A stretch of DNA of 64,000 nt from Bacteroidota bacterium (GCA_020161355.1 JAIUOF010000005.1:62001-126000); one strand, 5' to 3'. Shown: positions 16,040 through 25,807, numbered from the stretch's first letter. Notes: generated by a model from the letters alone, not told the origin. Numbers and translations: made by a program.

Positions 16040-18103
16040 CTATGGTTTCGGAATTTTAAATTTTACAAATGAGGTTTCATCGCATGACCACTCGGTTATA
16101 GTTCCCCAAAACTCAAAGTTGACACGAGTAAAATATTGACAGGTGGCCGTTCCCTCAGCTCCAAAAGTCAGATAGTCTGAAGTTGAGCTAAATAGCGGCA
16201 AATTTTTACCATCCACCGAAGTCAGCACCCATTTTTCCCCGCCTCCTTCCAACCACATTTCAATATTGAAAGAATTGATTACGGTTTTGTTGGCATTGGC
16301 TACTGCTGTCATTTTTACAAAATATAAAGCACCTTCATAGCTCATTTTCTTATCAACTTTAAAGGTATTTCCAGACCAAGAGCCACCAAAAAATCTATCT
16401 TCCCCATTGTCATTTTTCGCTCCAAAATGCACAACTGAAGCATCTTTTTCCTTTCCTTTTAACCAATACGTAAAAGAAGCACCTTTTTCGTAATTCACTT
16501 TAATCCACTTAAAATCAATATAAAGTTCATCATTAATATCGTTATTTCGCCAAGCATATATGTAAACTCCCAATTTAGTAACACCTGCTTTTAATCTTAT
16601 AAATTTTTTATGAGTGGCATCCTGTTTAAGTAATTGATTTCCATTTTCGTCAAAAATATATAAACCAATTACTTTTTTACCTTGTAACTTATTGGAATAC
16701 CAATTTTCGGTTTGTTCACTAAGTGCAACAAGTCTTAAAGTGTCTTTAGAAACAGATATGCTATCCGTAACTTGAGTCAATTTGTCATCATTATTCCAAA
16801 TTGTATATTCCGGGAACTTGTTGGGAGCTACATCGCCAATTTTTTTACTAACTACCTCGGACCATCTTTTTCCGATTTTCTCCCAATCTATATAAGCGGT
16901 TTTTGCATAATAAGTTACAAATGGGAATGGTACCCCTTGTCCTCCTCCTTTATAACTTGCTACATATGGATTAAATTTATCATTTTGCATACTTATAGCC
17001 TGACCTTTGCCCGGAGTGTTTGGGTCTGAGATATACAATTTACCACTTTTTACATCGACTTGATAGCAAATTAAATCATGACCTCCATATTTTGGTGTAC
17101 CATCTGGCCATGTTCCTTCAGAAATATAAATACCTACTCCCTGAGGTTCACCAGTTGCTAGCATTGCTCCGGCAATTGCATACCATTTGTATTTGTCAAA
17201 GTTCTGATTTTTATCTATAATTTTATCAAAAATCTTAACTACGGTACCATCCCATTCAAGATCAGAATGGATTACTGAACAAAATCGGTATCCACCATTA
17301 TTTTCGTATTGTATTTTATCTACAGTATTAAATTTATTAAAAAGGTTACCTTCAGAAGGTTTTTTTTCAAAATAGTACCACATAGCAGCCATATTCTGAC
17401 CTGCACAGTGTCCTCCAGGTGTTATATATGAACCTTGATTAATAAATTCCCAATCATCGGTTCCAGGCTTAAACCCGGAAGCTATAATGTTTGAATTATT
17501 TATTATGGACTCAGCCATGGAACTGATTATTAAATTGGAATACGGAGTGGCAGTCTTTTGTCTCAGATTAGCAATTTTACCAGTTCCTGCAGCAATGGTT
17601 GATGTAGAAAAGTGTCTGGTGGTAACAGTAACAGATTCGCCATCAAATACATTTATCGGAACTGCTTCAAGCTGATTATTCATTTCATCAATGTAAAACG
17701 CCATCGGGAAATGCCCTTCTGGAATTTTTACCGGAACCTTTATTTCCATAATCCCATTGGCATATCCTCCGCCATTTTCAATTTTTATAATGGATGTTAA
17801 CGGTTTAAGATATTGGCCAAAATTAGAATTACTGCCGTCAGTAGTGGAAATCGTAAATTGACGGGAACCGGGGTATGCATTTTTGGGAACCGATATGGTC
17901 ATACCTTTTAATTCTCCCATAGTTGCGGTTACTACTCCTCCGGAAGCTGGAACAGCCGTACTCACCACCTGTGTAAAATTTCCCAGGCTGATTTTGTACT
18001 GGTTGCTGGCAGGCTTTATTTCGTCTTTATTAAACAAGCTACAGCTTTGGAGCAGCAGCATGACTGCTGCCACAAAAGATATTTTAATCTTAGAAGTTTT
18101 CAT
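16040..18103 (-). CDS. Lipoprotein with probable papain-like cysteine peptidase domain
   Basis: I start it at the ATG at 18103 because the leader MKTSKIKISFV... with lipobox LQSC (Cys21) begins there; a longer reading to 18256 has no signal-like start. This gives 687 residues. After an N-terminal beta-rich region (about 35-190) comes GGHCAGQNMAAMWYYF with Cys233, then GGHDLICYQVD with His342, and YISDPNTPG with Asp360/Asn362. The order Cys, His, Asp/Asn with a GGH loop is that of papain-like C39/BtrH-type folds. The C-terminal 250 residues are beta-rich and unrecognised. I infer a surface cysteine protease or acyltransferase. Its substrate is unknown. Confidence 0.65.
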   Translation of the reverse strand: MKTSKIKISFVAAVMLLLQSCSLFNKDEIKPASNQYKISLGNFTQVVSTAVPASGGVVTATMGELKGMTISVPKNAYPGSRQFTISTTDGSNSNFGQYLKPLTSIIKIENGGGYANGIMEIKVPVKIPEGHFPMAFYIDEMNNQLEAVPINVFDGESVTVTTRHFSTSTIAAGTGKIANLRQKTATPYSNLIISSMAESIINNSNIIASGFKPGTDDWEFINQGSYITPGGHCAGQNMAAMWYYFEKKPSEGNLFNKFNTVDKIQYENNGGYRFCSVIHSDLEWDGTVVKIFDKIIDKNQNFDKYKWYAIAGAMLATGEPQGVGIYISEGTWPDGTPKYGGHDLICYQVDVKSGKLYISDPNTPGKGQAISMQNDKFNPYVASYKGGGQGVPFPFVTYYAKTAYIDWEKIGKRWSEVVSKKIGDVAPNKFPEYTIWNNDDKLTQVTDSISVSKDTLRLVALSEQTENWYSNKLQGKKVIGLYIFDENGNQLLKQDATHKKFIRLKAGVTKLGVYIYAWRNNDINDELYIDFKWIKVNYEKGASFTYWLKGKEKDASVVHFGAKNDNGEDRFFGGSWSGNTFKVDKKMSYEGALYFVKMTAVANANKTVINSFNIEMWLEGGGEKWVLTSVDGKNLPLFSSTSDYLTFGAEGTATCQYFTRVNFEFWGTITEWSCDETSFVKFKIPKP

Positions 18104-18451
18104 TTTATGTAAAAAAAATATGAGATAGGAGTGAGGGAATATCAGTAGGGAATCATGATAGGCAGAAAAAATATTAAAAAAACTCAGTACTTCATTTTGG
18201 TAACCTAGGTCGGTCTTTTCTGAAAGAAAGTTTAAATCAAAATTCATATTTTGCAAAGTTGATAGTCATAGTTTCCGGTGATAAAAGTCATAAAACCGAC
18301 TATAATTCGAGTGGATTTTTAATTTGGTAGTTATATTTTAACCTTTGGTCATTTTTTATAAATTCGTTGACCGAAAAGATTTACTTTTGGAATTACTATG
18401 CAACTATTCTAAAATCTTTGTTTCTATTTTCTAAAATAACTTAAACAAACT
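18104..18451. other. Divergent spacer, 348 bases
   Basis: This lies between two divergent genes and should hold both promoters. A -7-like TACTTTTG at 18382-18389 faces the metalloprotease, but I found no TTG at the usual distance before it. A short inverted repeat, GGTCA...TGACC, surrounds 18346-18373. Nothing else is recognisable. Confidence 0.3.
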
Positions 18452-21031
18452 ATGCTCAAACACTACCGGGTATTGATGATGGCGGCCTTTGTGCTGATTC
18501 AGGGAATTGCCATTGCTCAAAAAAAAGATAAAAAATCAGACCAGACACCGGCTGTTGCCGAACAAGCCAAAAAGCCGGAAGCACCCAAAAAACCTGAAGC
18601 TCCCAAAAAAGGTCCAAAACCTTATAAAGAGGTAATTGATAGCACGGTTGTCAGCAAGAAAGGCTTAATGACCGTACACAAGGCCGACGATAAATTTTAT
18701 TTCGAATTGGCCGATTCCCTCTTCGGAAGAGAGCTTATGGCGATTACACGTTATTCAAAAACTCCGGCAGGAGGTGGAATATTTGGGGGCGAAGAGGTGA
18801 ATCGTCAGGTTTTGAAATGGGAAAAAGGCCCTTCCAACAATATCTTTTTGAGATCGATCACTTATGTCATCATGTCACCTGATAGCACCAAGCCTATGGC
18901 TCAGGCAGTTAAAAACTCAAGTGCTGACCCTATTATCGGTAATTTTGAAATAAAAGCTATCAAAAAGGATACTTCTGATAAAAGAAAAACTAGTTATGTG
19001 ATTGACATCACTTCACTTTTTGATGGTGATATACAGACATTCTCACTGGGGTCAATCGATAAACAATTTTTAAATATAATGGCATTTCAAAAGGATAAAT
19101 CTTATATCGAAAAAATAAGTGCATATCCGATAAATATTGAAATCAGAACGGTGAAGACTTTCAGTACCACACCGCCCAGAATTTCTCTTACTCCAATGCC
19201 ACAAATTGGAACCAATTTGCCCGCTGCTTTAGATGCCGGCGTTTTGACTATGGAGTTTAATACCTCTTTGATTTTATTGCCAAAAACTCCTATGCGAAAA
19301 AGACTTTTTGATGCTCGTGTTGGTTATTTCGCTAATCAGTACAGCGTTTTTGAAGAAGAGTCTCAAAAGTCAGATAAAGATGTTTTTGCGGTAAGATGGA
19401 GATTGGAGCCTAAGTCAAAAGAGGATGCTGAAAAACAGAAAAGAGGTGAGCTGATTGAGCCTAAGAAGCCAATTGTTTATTATATCGACCCTGCCACACC
19501 CGAAAAATGGAAGAAATATATCAAAGAAGGGATCAATGACTGGAAACCTGCCTTCGAAGCTGCAGGCTGGAAAGATGCCATCAGAGGTGAATACTGGCCT
19601 GAAAATGATTCAACTATGAGTCTGGAAGATGCCCGCTATTCGGTGGTTCGTTATTTTGCTGCTGATATTCAAAATGCTTACGGTCCAAATGTACATGACC
19701 CTCGCTCCGGTGAGATTATCGAGAGTCATATTGGTTGGTATCACAATATTATGAGCTTGCTACGTAACTGGTATTTGATTCAAACAGGTGCGACAGATCC
19801 AGCAGCCGGCAAGAAAAAATTTGATGATAATTTAATGGGAGAGTTGATCAGGTTTGTATCCTCACACGAAGTGGGTCATACCCTCGGCTTACGCCATAAC
19901 ATGGGTGCTTCGTCAGCAACGCCTGTTGAGAAGCTACGCGATCCTGCTTTTCAAGAAAAAAACGGCCATACTTCTTCTATAATGGACTACGCTCGTTTTA
20001 ACTATGTGGCACAGCCCGGTGACGGTGTGAAGCATTTCTTCCCTCGCATTGGAGACTATGACAAATGGGCCATCAAATGGGGTTACAGCTATTTTGCGGA
20101 CTCAAAAACTGAAGATGAAGACAAGGCGATTTTGAATGAGATGACCAAAGAAGCCTACAAAAATCCAAGGTTGAGATTTGGTACTGAAATCAGTCCTTAT
20201 GACCCTCGTTATCAAACTGAAGATATTGGTGACAACGCCATGAGGGCCTCAGAATATGGTATTAAAAACCTTCAGAGAATTTTACCTAAATTGCCTGAAT
20301 GGTTCAAAGAGAATGGTGAAAGTTATCTTGAGTTAGATGAGGTGTATGGTCAGTTAATAGGTCAATACCGTCGTTATATGGGTCATGTGACTAAAAACGT
20401 AGGTGGAGTTTATGATAACCCCAAAACCTACGACATGGAAGGTAACCAGTTTGAAATAGTACCAAGAGCCATTCAAAAAGATGCTGTTGTTTTCTTAAAC
20501 AAACAATTGTTTGAAACCCCTATCTGGTTGATGGATCAGAATATTTTGGCCAAAACCAAGCCTGAGAATGGTGTGGAAGCCATAAAATCAATTCAGGATG
20601 CTACACTTTCCAATCTTTTTGCAGGCGACAGAGCCGTGAGGTTGATGGAAGGTAGTGCGGTAAGTACAGCAAACTATTCGGTAGATGAATTGATGAATGA
20701 TCTGAAAGGTGGAATTTTTAGTGAATTAAAATCAAAAAATAGTATTGACATGTATCGCCGGAATTTGCAGAAATTATATGTTGATAAGGTGATTGCTTTA
20801 TTGAATCCCGGAAAAACTACTGTGAGAGCAATTCCTGTAGGTGTAACTTACGGATTTAGCATGCGTACCGTGGATCTGAATGAAACAGATCTTCCTTCTA
20901 TTGCCCGTGGTCATTTAGTTGCTTTGAAAGCGGAACTTTCTGCATCATCAGCAAGAATCACGGATAAAATCAGTAAATATCATGTACAAGATTTGGTAGC
21001 CAGAATAACCAAGGCTCTGGATCCGAAATAA
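18452..21031 (+). CDS. Secreted zinc-dependent metalloprotease (DUF5117/DUF4953 type)
   Basis: An 859-residue protein with a signal peptide ending AIAQ, then a Lys/Pro-rich low-complexity linker (PEAPKKPEAPKKGPK). Next come a DUF5118/DUF5117-like region and a metzincin-type catalytic domain. The zinc site is HEVGHTLGLRH (His472, Glu473, His476, His482), followed by SSIMDYARFN as a Met-turn. The C-terminal DUF4953 region matches Bacteroidota zinc-dependent metalloproteases. It probably acts in the periplasm or at the surface. It is monocistronic, with its own terminator. Confidence 0.92.
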   Translation: MLKHYRVLMMAAFVLIQGIAIAQKKDKKSDQTPAVAEQAKKPEAPKKPEAPKKGPKPYKEVIDSTVVSKKGLMTVHKADDKFYFELADSLFGRELMAITRYSKTPAGGGIFGGEEVNRQVLKWEKGPSNNIFLRSITYVIMSPDSTKPMAQAVKNSSADPIIGNFEIKAIKKDTSDKRKTSYVIDITSLFDGDIQTFSLGSIDKQFLNIMAFQKDKSYIEKISAYPINIEIRTVKTFSTTPPRISLTPMPQIGTNLPAALDAGVLTMEFNTSLILLPKTPMRKRLFDARVGYFANQYSVFEEESQKSDKDVFAVRWRLEPKSKEDAEKQKRGELIEPKKPIVYYIDPATPEKWKKYIKEGINDWKPAFEAAGWKDAIRGEYWPENDSTMSLEDARYSVVRYFAADIQNAYGPNVHDPRSGEIIESHIGWYHNIMSLLRNWYLIQTGATDPAAGKKKFDDNLMGELIRFVSSHEVGHTLGLRHNMGASSATPVEKLRDPAFQEKNGHTSSIMDYARFNYVAQPGDGVKHFFPRIGDYDKWAIKWGYSYFADSKTEDEDKAILNEMTKEAYKNPRLRFGTEISPYDPRYQTEDIGDNAMRASEYGIKNLQRILPKLPEWFKENGESYLELDEVYGQLIGQYRRYMGHVTKNVGGVYDNPKTYDMEGNQFEIVPRAIQKDAVVFLNKQLFETPIWLMDQNILAKTKPENGVEAIKSIQDATLSNLFAGDRAVRLMEGSAVSTANYSVDELMNDLKGGIFSELKSKNSIDMYRRNLQKLYVDKVIALLNPGKTTVRAIPVGVTYGFSMRTVDLNETDLPSIARGHLVALKAELSASSARITDKISKYHVQDLVARITKALDPK

Positions 21032-21049
21032 TTTTAAATTATGCTTAAG

Positions 21050-21088
21050 ACAAAATGGCTATTCATTAAGAGTGGCCATTTTGTTTTT
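21050..21088. terminator. Terminator between convergent genes
   Basis: ACAAAATGGC(T)A pairs with TGGCCATTTTGT, followed by TTTTT. It lies between the metalloprotease stop (21031) and the convergent UPF0173 stop (21104). Confidence 0.8.
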
Positions 21089-21103
21089 ATCTTTTTACTT
21101 TGA

Positions 21104-21784
21104 TTAAACTTCGATCAAATTACCAATTCCCGGCAAAATTAACTCTTTATCTGCTGTAGAAAAAGCAGCCTTGGCAGCATGATGGTCAATCTTTATGGGT
21201 GGAAAGCTATCAAAATGACATCCGATTACCTTATTGACCTGAGCAAAATCAGCGGCAATGATGGCGTCTTCATAACCCATTGTAAAATAATCACCAACCG
21301 GCATGATGGCAAAATCAAGCGGAGGGCAGATTCTGGGTATCAACTGCATGTCAATTGTAAGTGCAGTATCTCCTGAGTAGTAAAAACAATGACTCTTATC
21401 CCATATTACAAATCCCATTGGATTTCCACCATACGTGCCATCAGGTAGTACACTGGAATGTATGGCAACTACATTTTTTACCGTAAATCCATCCAAAGTA
21501 ACTTTCCCGCCGATGTTCATTCCATAGCCTGAAAGTCCTTTTGCTTCGTACCAGGACATTATTTCAAAATTACTAATGATTTTCGCACCAGTCCTTTGTG
21601 CAATTTCGACTGCATCAGCTACATGATCGCCGTGCCCATGTGAAATCAGAATATAGTCTGCCTCAATAGTCTCAGGTTTAATAGAAGTAGCCAGAGGATT
21701 TCCACTGATAAACGGGTCGAAAAGTAATTTTTTACCTGCAAATTCCACCAAAAAACAGGAATGCCCGAAATATTTAATTTTCAT
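21104..21784 (-). CDS. UPF0173 metal-dependent hydrolase (metallo-beta-lactamase fold)
   Basis: A 226-residue cytoplasmic protein if begun at the ATG at 21784 (MKIKYFGHSCFLVEF), which matches where this family starts; a longer frame to 21835 has no counterpart in the family. The metal motif H-x-H-x-D-H is present (SHGHGDHVADA), with further metal ligands in HSSVLPDG, YSGDTAL and IGCHFDSFPP. UPF0173 proteins are hydrolases of unsettled substrate. It is transcribed leftward on its own. Confidence 0.88.
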   Translation of the reverse strand: MKIKYFGHSCFLVEFAGKKLLFDPFISGNPLATSIKPETIEADYILISHGHGDHVADAVEIAQRTGAKIISNFEIMSWYEAKGLSGYGMNIGGKVTLDGFTVKNVVAIHSSVLPDGTYGGNPMGFVIWDKSHCFYYSGDTALTIDMQLIPRICPPLDFAIMPVGDYFTMGYEDAIIAADFAQVNKVIGCHFDSFPPIKIDHHAAKAAFSTADKELILPGIGNLIEV

Positions 21785-21937
21785 ACTTTTTTTAAATTTC
21801 TGATAGGACAAAAATACTTTTAGTTTTTCTTTCAAAAAAATAACAACCCTTTTATGTCAGACAGTCGGGTGCTTTTTTAACTAAAATCTATAAAATATTT
21901 CGAAAAAATAGATATCTTCAAACTAAATTTCAACCTT

Positions 21938-22741
21938 ATGATAAATCTTGACCAATATTACGAGCTTAGCCCCGAGCAGATTGAGTTTTACCAGAAAAAT
22001 CGTTTCATTAAACTCAAGAATGTTTTTTGTAAAGAAACACTGGCTTTTTATGGTGAAAAAATCTCCCGGAAAGTGCAGGAACTCAATACCAATAAAGATC
22101 CTCTGGATCAGCGGGATACTTATGGGAAAGCATTTTTGCAGATTTTTAATCTTTGGAGAGAGGATCCGGATATCAAAGATTTTGTTTTTTCAAAAAGACT
22201 TGGTAGGATCGCCGCAGAATTAATGCAGGCCAATGGAGCCCGTATTTATCACGATCAGGCCCTATTTAAAGAGGGTGGCGGAGGCATTACGCCCTGGCAT
22301 GCCGACCAATATTATTGGCCCCTTGCAACCGACAAAACCGTCACCGCCTGGATTCCGCTTCAGGCGATTCCGCTTGAGATGGGACCTTTGGAGTTTAGTG
22401 CAGGCAGTCATGTGATAGTTGAAGGACGAGACCTTGCGATAAGTGATGACTCTGAAACTAAAATTGCTGAAAGACTTCGGGTGACCGATTTTCAACACGT
22501 GATTGAGCCTTTTGATTTGGGCGAAGTTAGTTTCCATTCCGGCTGGGTCTTTCATAGAGCGGGAGCTAATACCACCGACCAAATGCGGAAAGTGATGACT
22601 GTCATTTATATGGATAGTGAAATGATTCTCAAAAAACCTGAAAACGAAAATCAACAAAAAGATTGGGAGGTTTGGTGCCCAGGAGCAAAAATTGGAGAGA
22701 TCATCAATACAGAAATCAATCCGGTGGTTTACAGTAGTTAA
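21938..22741 (+). CDS. Phytanoyl-CoA dioxygenase family protein (PhyH)
   Basis: A 267-residue Fe(II)/2-oxoglutarate-dependent dioxygenase. The facial triad is visible: His121 and Asp123 in PWHADQYYW, and a distal His206 in VFHRAGANTTDQMRK. Arg217 is the likely 2-oxoglutarate anchor. The GPLEFSAGSH block is typical of PhyH. The substrate cannot be read from sequence. An aldehyde dehydrogenase gene follows 47 bases downstream on the same strand, which suggests, but does not prove, a shared oxidation pathway. Confidence 0.88.
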   Translation: MINLDQYYELSPEQIEFYQKNRFIKLKNVFCKETLAFYGEKISRKVQELNTNKDPLDQRDTYGKAFLQIFNLWREDPDIKDFVFSKRLGRIAAELMQANGARIYHDQALFKEGGGGITPWHADQYYWPLATDKTVTAWIPLQAIPLEMGPLEFSAGSHVIVEGRDLAISDDSETKIAERLRVTDFQHVIEPFDLGEVSFHSGWVFHRAGANTTDQMRKVMTVIYMDSEMILKKPENENQQKDWEVWCPGAKIGEIINTEINPVVYSS

Positions 22742-22788
22742 GCTGCCTTTTTTGATATATTTGTTCAAAATTACTTCAAAATCAACCT

Positions 22789-24198
22789 ATGGAATCGTCG
22801 GCTCAGGAAATAAACAGACTGTTTGAATTACAAAAAATCAACCAATATGAAGTGGCCAATGCACCCTTAAAAGTCAGGAAAGCTAAACTTAAGGCTTTAC
22901 TAAAGGCATTGACATTAACTTTCAGACAAGCGTTGAGGGATGCAATGTATGCCGACTTTAAGAAACCAGCTGCGGATGTTGACCTTTCTGAGATTTTTCC
23001 GGTAACAAGCGAAATCAAGCATACCCTTTCGCATATTAACCATTGGGCTGCCAGACAGCCTGTAAACACACCTATGGCATTTTTGGGTTCCACTTCTTAT
23101 ATTCAATATGAGCCCAAGGGAGTGTGTCTGATTATCGCACCCTGGAATTTTCCTGTTAATCTGCTGCTTAGTCCGCTGGTGTCGGCTATCGCTGCGGGAA
23201 ATACCGCCATTTTAAAACCATCAGAATTTACCCCTCATACCTCCCTGGTAATAGAAAAAATTATTAAATCGATATTTGAGGAAAAAGAAGTGGCTGTGGT
23301 GCAGGGGGCGGTAGAAACATCCCAGATGCTGCTCCAGTTGCCATTTAACCATATTTTCTTTACGGGCTCACCCGCAGTCGGGAAAATCGTAATGGCTGCA
23401 GCTGCTAAAAACCTGGCTTCAGTTACGCTCGAATTAGGAGGGAAATCGCCCACCATTGTCGATGAAACCGCCAGTATAAACAGTGCTGCAAAAAGGATTG
23501 TTTGGGGTAAATTTCATAACAGCGGCCAGATTTGCATCGCACCTGACTACGTGCTGGTGCATGAGAGTAAAAAAGATGAGCTCATTGCCAAAATGAAAGT
23601 TACGCTTAAAAATTTCTATGGAGAGGATCCTTCAAAGTCAGATTCTTATGGGCATATCGTTAATCAAAAGCATGTAGATAGGGTTAATGGCTATATTATT
23701 GATTCAGTGGAAAAAGGGGCGAAAATCGTTCATGGTGGTAAAAGTGTCGTTACCGGAAGTTTTATTGAGCCTACACTAGTGACAGACGTGCCGGAAGATA
23801 CTCCTTTGATGCAAAATGAAATTTTTGGGCCGGTGTTGCCAATTATAACTTTCAAAACCCTTGATGAAGTAGTCAATAGGCTCAGCCAGGATGAAAAACC
23901 TCTTGCTTTGTACATTTACAGTAATAGCGACCGAAATATAGAATTCCTCATGAAAAACACCCGGGCGGGCAATAGTTGTATCAATCAAAATGATCTGCAC
24001 TATTACAATGCCGACCTGCCTTTTGGGGGTTCTAATAATTCCGGAATAGGAAAAGCACATGGATTCTTCGGTTTTCAGGAATTTTCCAATGCCCGCGGCG
24101 TGTATCGTCAGCACCTTCCACCCGCTCTCGAAATGCTGATGCCACCCTACAATAATCTGAAAAATAGGTTGATAGAATGGGTGGTTAAGTTGTTTTGA
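22789..24198 (+). CDS. Aldehyde dehydrogenase, class 3-like
   Basis: A 469-residue NAD(P)-dependent aldehyde dehydrogenase. Catalytic Glu215 is in LELGGKSP and catalytic Cys249 in SGQICIAPDYV; IIAPWNFP and FTGSPAVGK form the cofactor-binding segments. The short length and sequence fit the class 3/fatty-aldehyde group, and the hydrophobic C-terminus may associate with the membrane. A -7-like TATATTTG lies at 22756-22763, without a clear upstream element. It oxidises an aldehyde to an acid; the physiological substrate is unknown. Confidence 0.93.
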   Translation: MESSAQEINRLFELQKINQYEVANAPLKVRKAKLKALLKALTLTFRQALRDAMYADFKKPAADVDLSEIFPVTSEIKHTLSHINHWAARQPVNTPMAFLGSTSYIQYEPKGVCLIIAPWNFPVNLLLSPLVSAIAAGNTAILKPSEFTPHTSLVIEKIIKSIFEEKEVAVVQGAVETSQMLLQLPFNHIFFTGSPAVGKIVMAAAAKNLASVTLELGGKSPTIVDETASINSAAKRIVWGKFHNSGQICIAPDYVLVHESKKDELIAKMKVTLKNFYGEDPSKSDSYGHIVNQKHVDRVNGYIIDSVEKGAKIVHGGKSVVTGSFIEPTLVTDVPEDTPLMQNEIFGPVLPIITFKTLDEVVNRLSQDEKPLALYIYSNSDRNIEFLMKNTRAGNSCINQNDLHYYNADLPFGGSNNSGIGKAHGFFGFQEFSNARGVYRQHLPPALEMLMPPYNNLKNRLIEWVVKLF

Positions 24199-24264
24199 AA
24201 AAAAGATTTGATTAAATATATTGCTGAAAATCTTTATAAATTTGTAAAAAATAAATTCTTGTAA

Positions 24265-24474
24265 ATGAAAGTATTAGTAGAGATTTCCGATAAAAATGCA
24301 GAATTTGGCCTTGAAGTGCTAAAAAGTCTTTCATTTGTAAAGAAAACACAACGAATCTCTAAAGAAAAAGCAAAACTTTGGTCTGACTTGAAGCAAGCCA
24401 CTCAAGAGATAAAACTTCATAAGGAGTCGAAAATAAAGTTAAAATCTGCAAGAGAATTGTTAAATGAACTATAA
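24265..24474 (+). CDS. RelB-like antitoxin
   Basis: A 69-residue charged, helical protein. It starts like other Bacteroidota antitoxins (MKVLVEISDKNAEFGLEVLKSL) and ends in a Lys-rich helix. It overlaps the RelE-like gene by 11 bases, the usual antitoxin-first arrangement. The N-terminal strand should mediate DNA binding or dimerisation and the tail should wrap the toxin; this is family knowledge. A -7-like TAAATTTG is at 24237-24244. Confidence 0.75.
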   Translation: MKVLVEISDKNAEFGLEVLKSLSFVKKTQRISKEKAKLWSDLKQATQEIKLHKESKIKLKSARELLNEL

Positions 24475-24793
24475 AGTACTAACCACACAAAGATTTTCCA
24501 CTGAAATAAAAAGGCTTCAAAAAAAGTATCCTTCAATTAAGGAAGAATTTGCACAATTAATTGAATTGTTAGAAAATAATCCAATTACAGGTGTATCTAT
24601 TGGAAAAAACTGTTATAAAATCAGGCTCTCAATTGCTTCAAAAGGCAAAGGTAAAAGTGGTGGTGCCAGGGTTATCACTTATGTTTACTTTGAAAATGAA
24701 TGTGTCTATTTGATGTCTATTTACGATAAATCAGAAAAGGAAAATATTAAACCTTCTGAAATTAAAAAGATGATTGAAAGCCTTGATTTCTGA
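24464..24793 (+). CDS. RelE/ParE-family toxin
   Basis: A 109-residue RelE/ParE-fold protein. Its helices 1-2 (STEIKRLQKKYPSIKEEF) are followed by the beta-sheet segments CYKIRLSIAS and ARVITYVYF. It probably cleaves mRNA on the ribosome, but the catalytic residues are not strict in this family, so a gyrase (ParE-like) target cannot be excluded. It overlaps the antitoxin gene by 11 bases. Confidence 0.82.
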   Translation: MNYKVLTTQRFSTEIKRLQKKYPSIKEEFAQLIELLENNPITGVSIGKNCYKIRLSIASKGKGKSGGARVITYVYFENECVYLMSIYDKSEKENIKPSEIKKMIESLDF

Positions 24794-24820
24794 TTTTTTT
24801 GCCAAAATTTTCTTTTTCTT

Positions 24821-24866
24821 TTTGTTTGGGAAAAAATAAAATTATATTTGCAGTCAAATAGCTGCA
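24821..24866 (+). promoter_or_regulatory. Promoter and candidate self-operator of the ArsR-family gene
   Basis: TTTG (24821-24824), 18 bases, then TATATTTG (24843-24850) match the Bacteroidota TTTG/TAnnTTTG promoter. An inverted repeat, TGCAG-N8-CTGCA (24849-24866), covers the predicted start of transcription just before the GTG start at 24871. This is a suitable place for autorepression. Confidence 0.5.
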
Positions 24867-24870
24867 TATT

Positions 24871-25185
24871 GTGAAATCGAGAAGAGATGTATTTCAGGCC
24901 ATAGCCGATCCTACCCGAAGGGCGATTATCGCTTTGCTGGCAGTGCAGGCATTGACACCGGGAGCTATAGCGGAAAACTTTGATACTGCCCGCCAGACCA
25001 TTTCAAAGCATATTCAAATACTGACCGAGTGTGAACTTGTAAGACAGGAAAATAAGGGAAGGGAGATTGTGTATCATCTTAATCCTCAGAAAATGAAAGA
25101 AATAGCAGAATGGGCTGAGCAATACCGCCAGCTTTGGGACACCCGTTTTAACGCCCTGGAAGACATCATGAAGAAATATTTATAA
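24871..25185 (+). CDS. ArsR-family winged-helix regulator (SdpR-like)
   Basis: A 104-residue winged-helix DNA-binding protein starting at GTG. The opening [16 protein letters not shown] and the recognition region [12 protein letters not shown] are typical of the ArsR group that is co-transcribed with AHSA1 proteins. No metal-binding cysteine motif is seen, so it is unlikely to sense arsenic. It precedes an AHSA1 gene by 53 bases and then, beyond a repeat element, a DoxX-like gene, a common trio in Bacteroidota. Confidence 0.9.
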   Translation: MKSRRDVFQAIADPTRRAIIALLAVQALTPGAIAENFDTARQTISKHIQILTECELVRQENKGREIVYHLNPQKMKEIAEWAEQYRQLWDTRFNALEDIMKKYL

Positions 25186-25238
25186 ATAAATTATCCAAAT
25201 CCCTTCTTCTATGGAGAGAGGGATAGGTGTTGAGGTTT

Positions 25239-25694
25239 ATGGAACAAAAAACAAAAATACACGCTGAGCCGGGTAAACAAGAAATCGTAGTAACCCGTGA
25301 TTTTGATTTACCGGTTGCCCTTGTTTTCAAGGCATATACTGAGCCCGAAATTTTAGCCCAATGGATGGGCACAAAGGTTGCCAAATTGGAATGTCAATCT
25401 TTTGGAAGCTATCGGTTTGAAACCACCGACCCGATGGGAAATGTACATGTTTTCTCAGGGACTTTTCATGAAATAGTTCCCGATAAAAAGATTACCAGAA
25501 CCTTTCTGATGGAAAACACCGGCTTTGAGGTTCAAATAGAATATCTTGATTTTGAGTCAGTTTCTGAATCTAAAAGCAAGCTCACGATGCACATGGTTTT
25601 CAGGTCGGTGGAGTTTCGGGACAAGCTCCTGCAAATGCCTTTTGCTTTCGGCCTCAACATGGCTCATAATCGACTTGAAGATATTTTTAAATAA
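25239..25694 (+). CDS. AHSA1/SRPBCC-domain protein
   Basis: A 151-residue START/Bet v 1-like protein of the AHSA1 group. The start is placed at the ATG at 25239 (MEQKTKIHAEPG), with GAGG just upstream. Typical blocks are VTRDFDLPVALVFKAYTEPE and the MGTKVAKLE/YRFETTDPMGN region. These proteins bind hydrophobic ligands; their role is usually unknown. It is probably co-transcribed with the preceding ArsR-like regulator, which may control it. Confidence 0.88.
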   Translation: MEQKTKIHAEPGKQEIVVTRDFDLPVALVFKAYTEPEILAQWMGTKVAKLECQSFGSYRFETTDPMGNVHVFSGTFHEIVPDKKITRTFLMENTGFEVQIEYLDFESVSESKSKLTMHMVFRSVEFRDKLLQMPFAFGLNMAHNRLEDIFK

Positions 25695-25717
25695 ATAGAA
25701 ATGTAAATACCTTAAAC

Positions 25718-25807
25718 GTCTGTACAGCCCTTAGGTAAAAAATCATACATTGTATCGCAATAAATTAAGGGAGTTTTTGATTTTTTACCGTGGGGTTTTG
25801 TACAGAC
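25718..25807. repeat. Imperfect terminal inverted repeat element, about 90 bases
   Basis: Left arm 25718-25745 (GTCTGTACA...AAAAAATCA) and right arm 25778-25807 (TGATTTTTTACC...TGTACAGAC) are near-perfect reverse complements. The outer 9 and inner 12 positions match exactly, with a few mismatches and a 2-base gap between. The core is 32 bases and has no coding potential. It resembles a MITE-like or repetitive extragenic palindrome. Confidence 0.65.

Noticed and set aside
18104..18256. 51-codon N-terminal extension of the papain-like lipoprotein
   Set aside because: The lipoprotein leader and lipobox start cleanly at 18103; the extension is not signal-like.
18365..18389. Promoter TTG...TACTTTTG before the metalloprotease
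   Set aside because: The spacing is only 12 bases, too short for the Bacteroidota consensus; kept only as a -7-like note.
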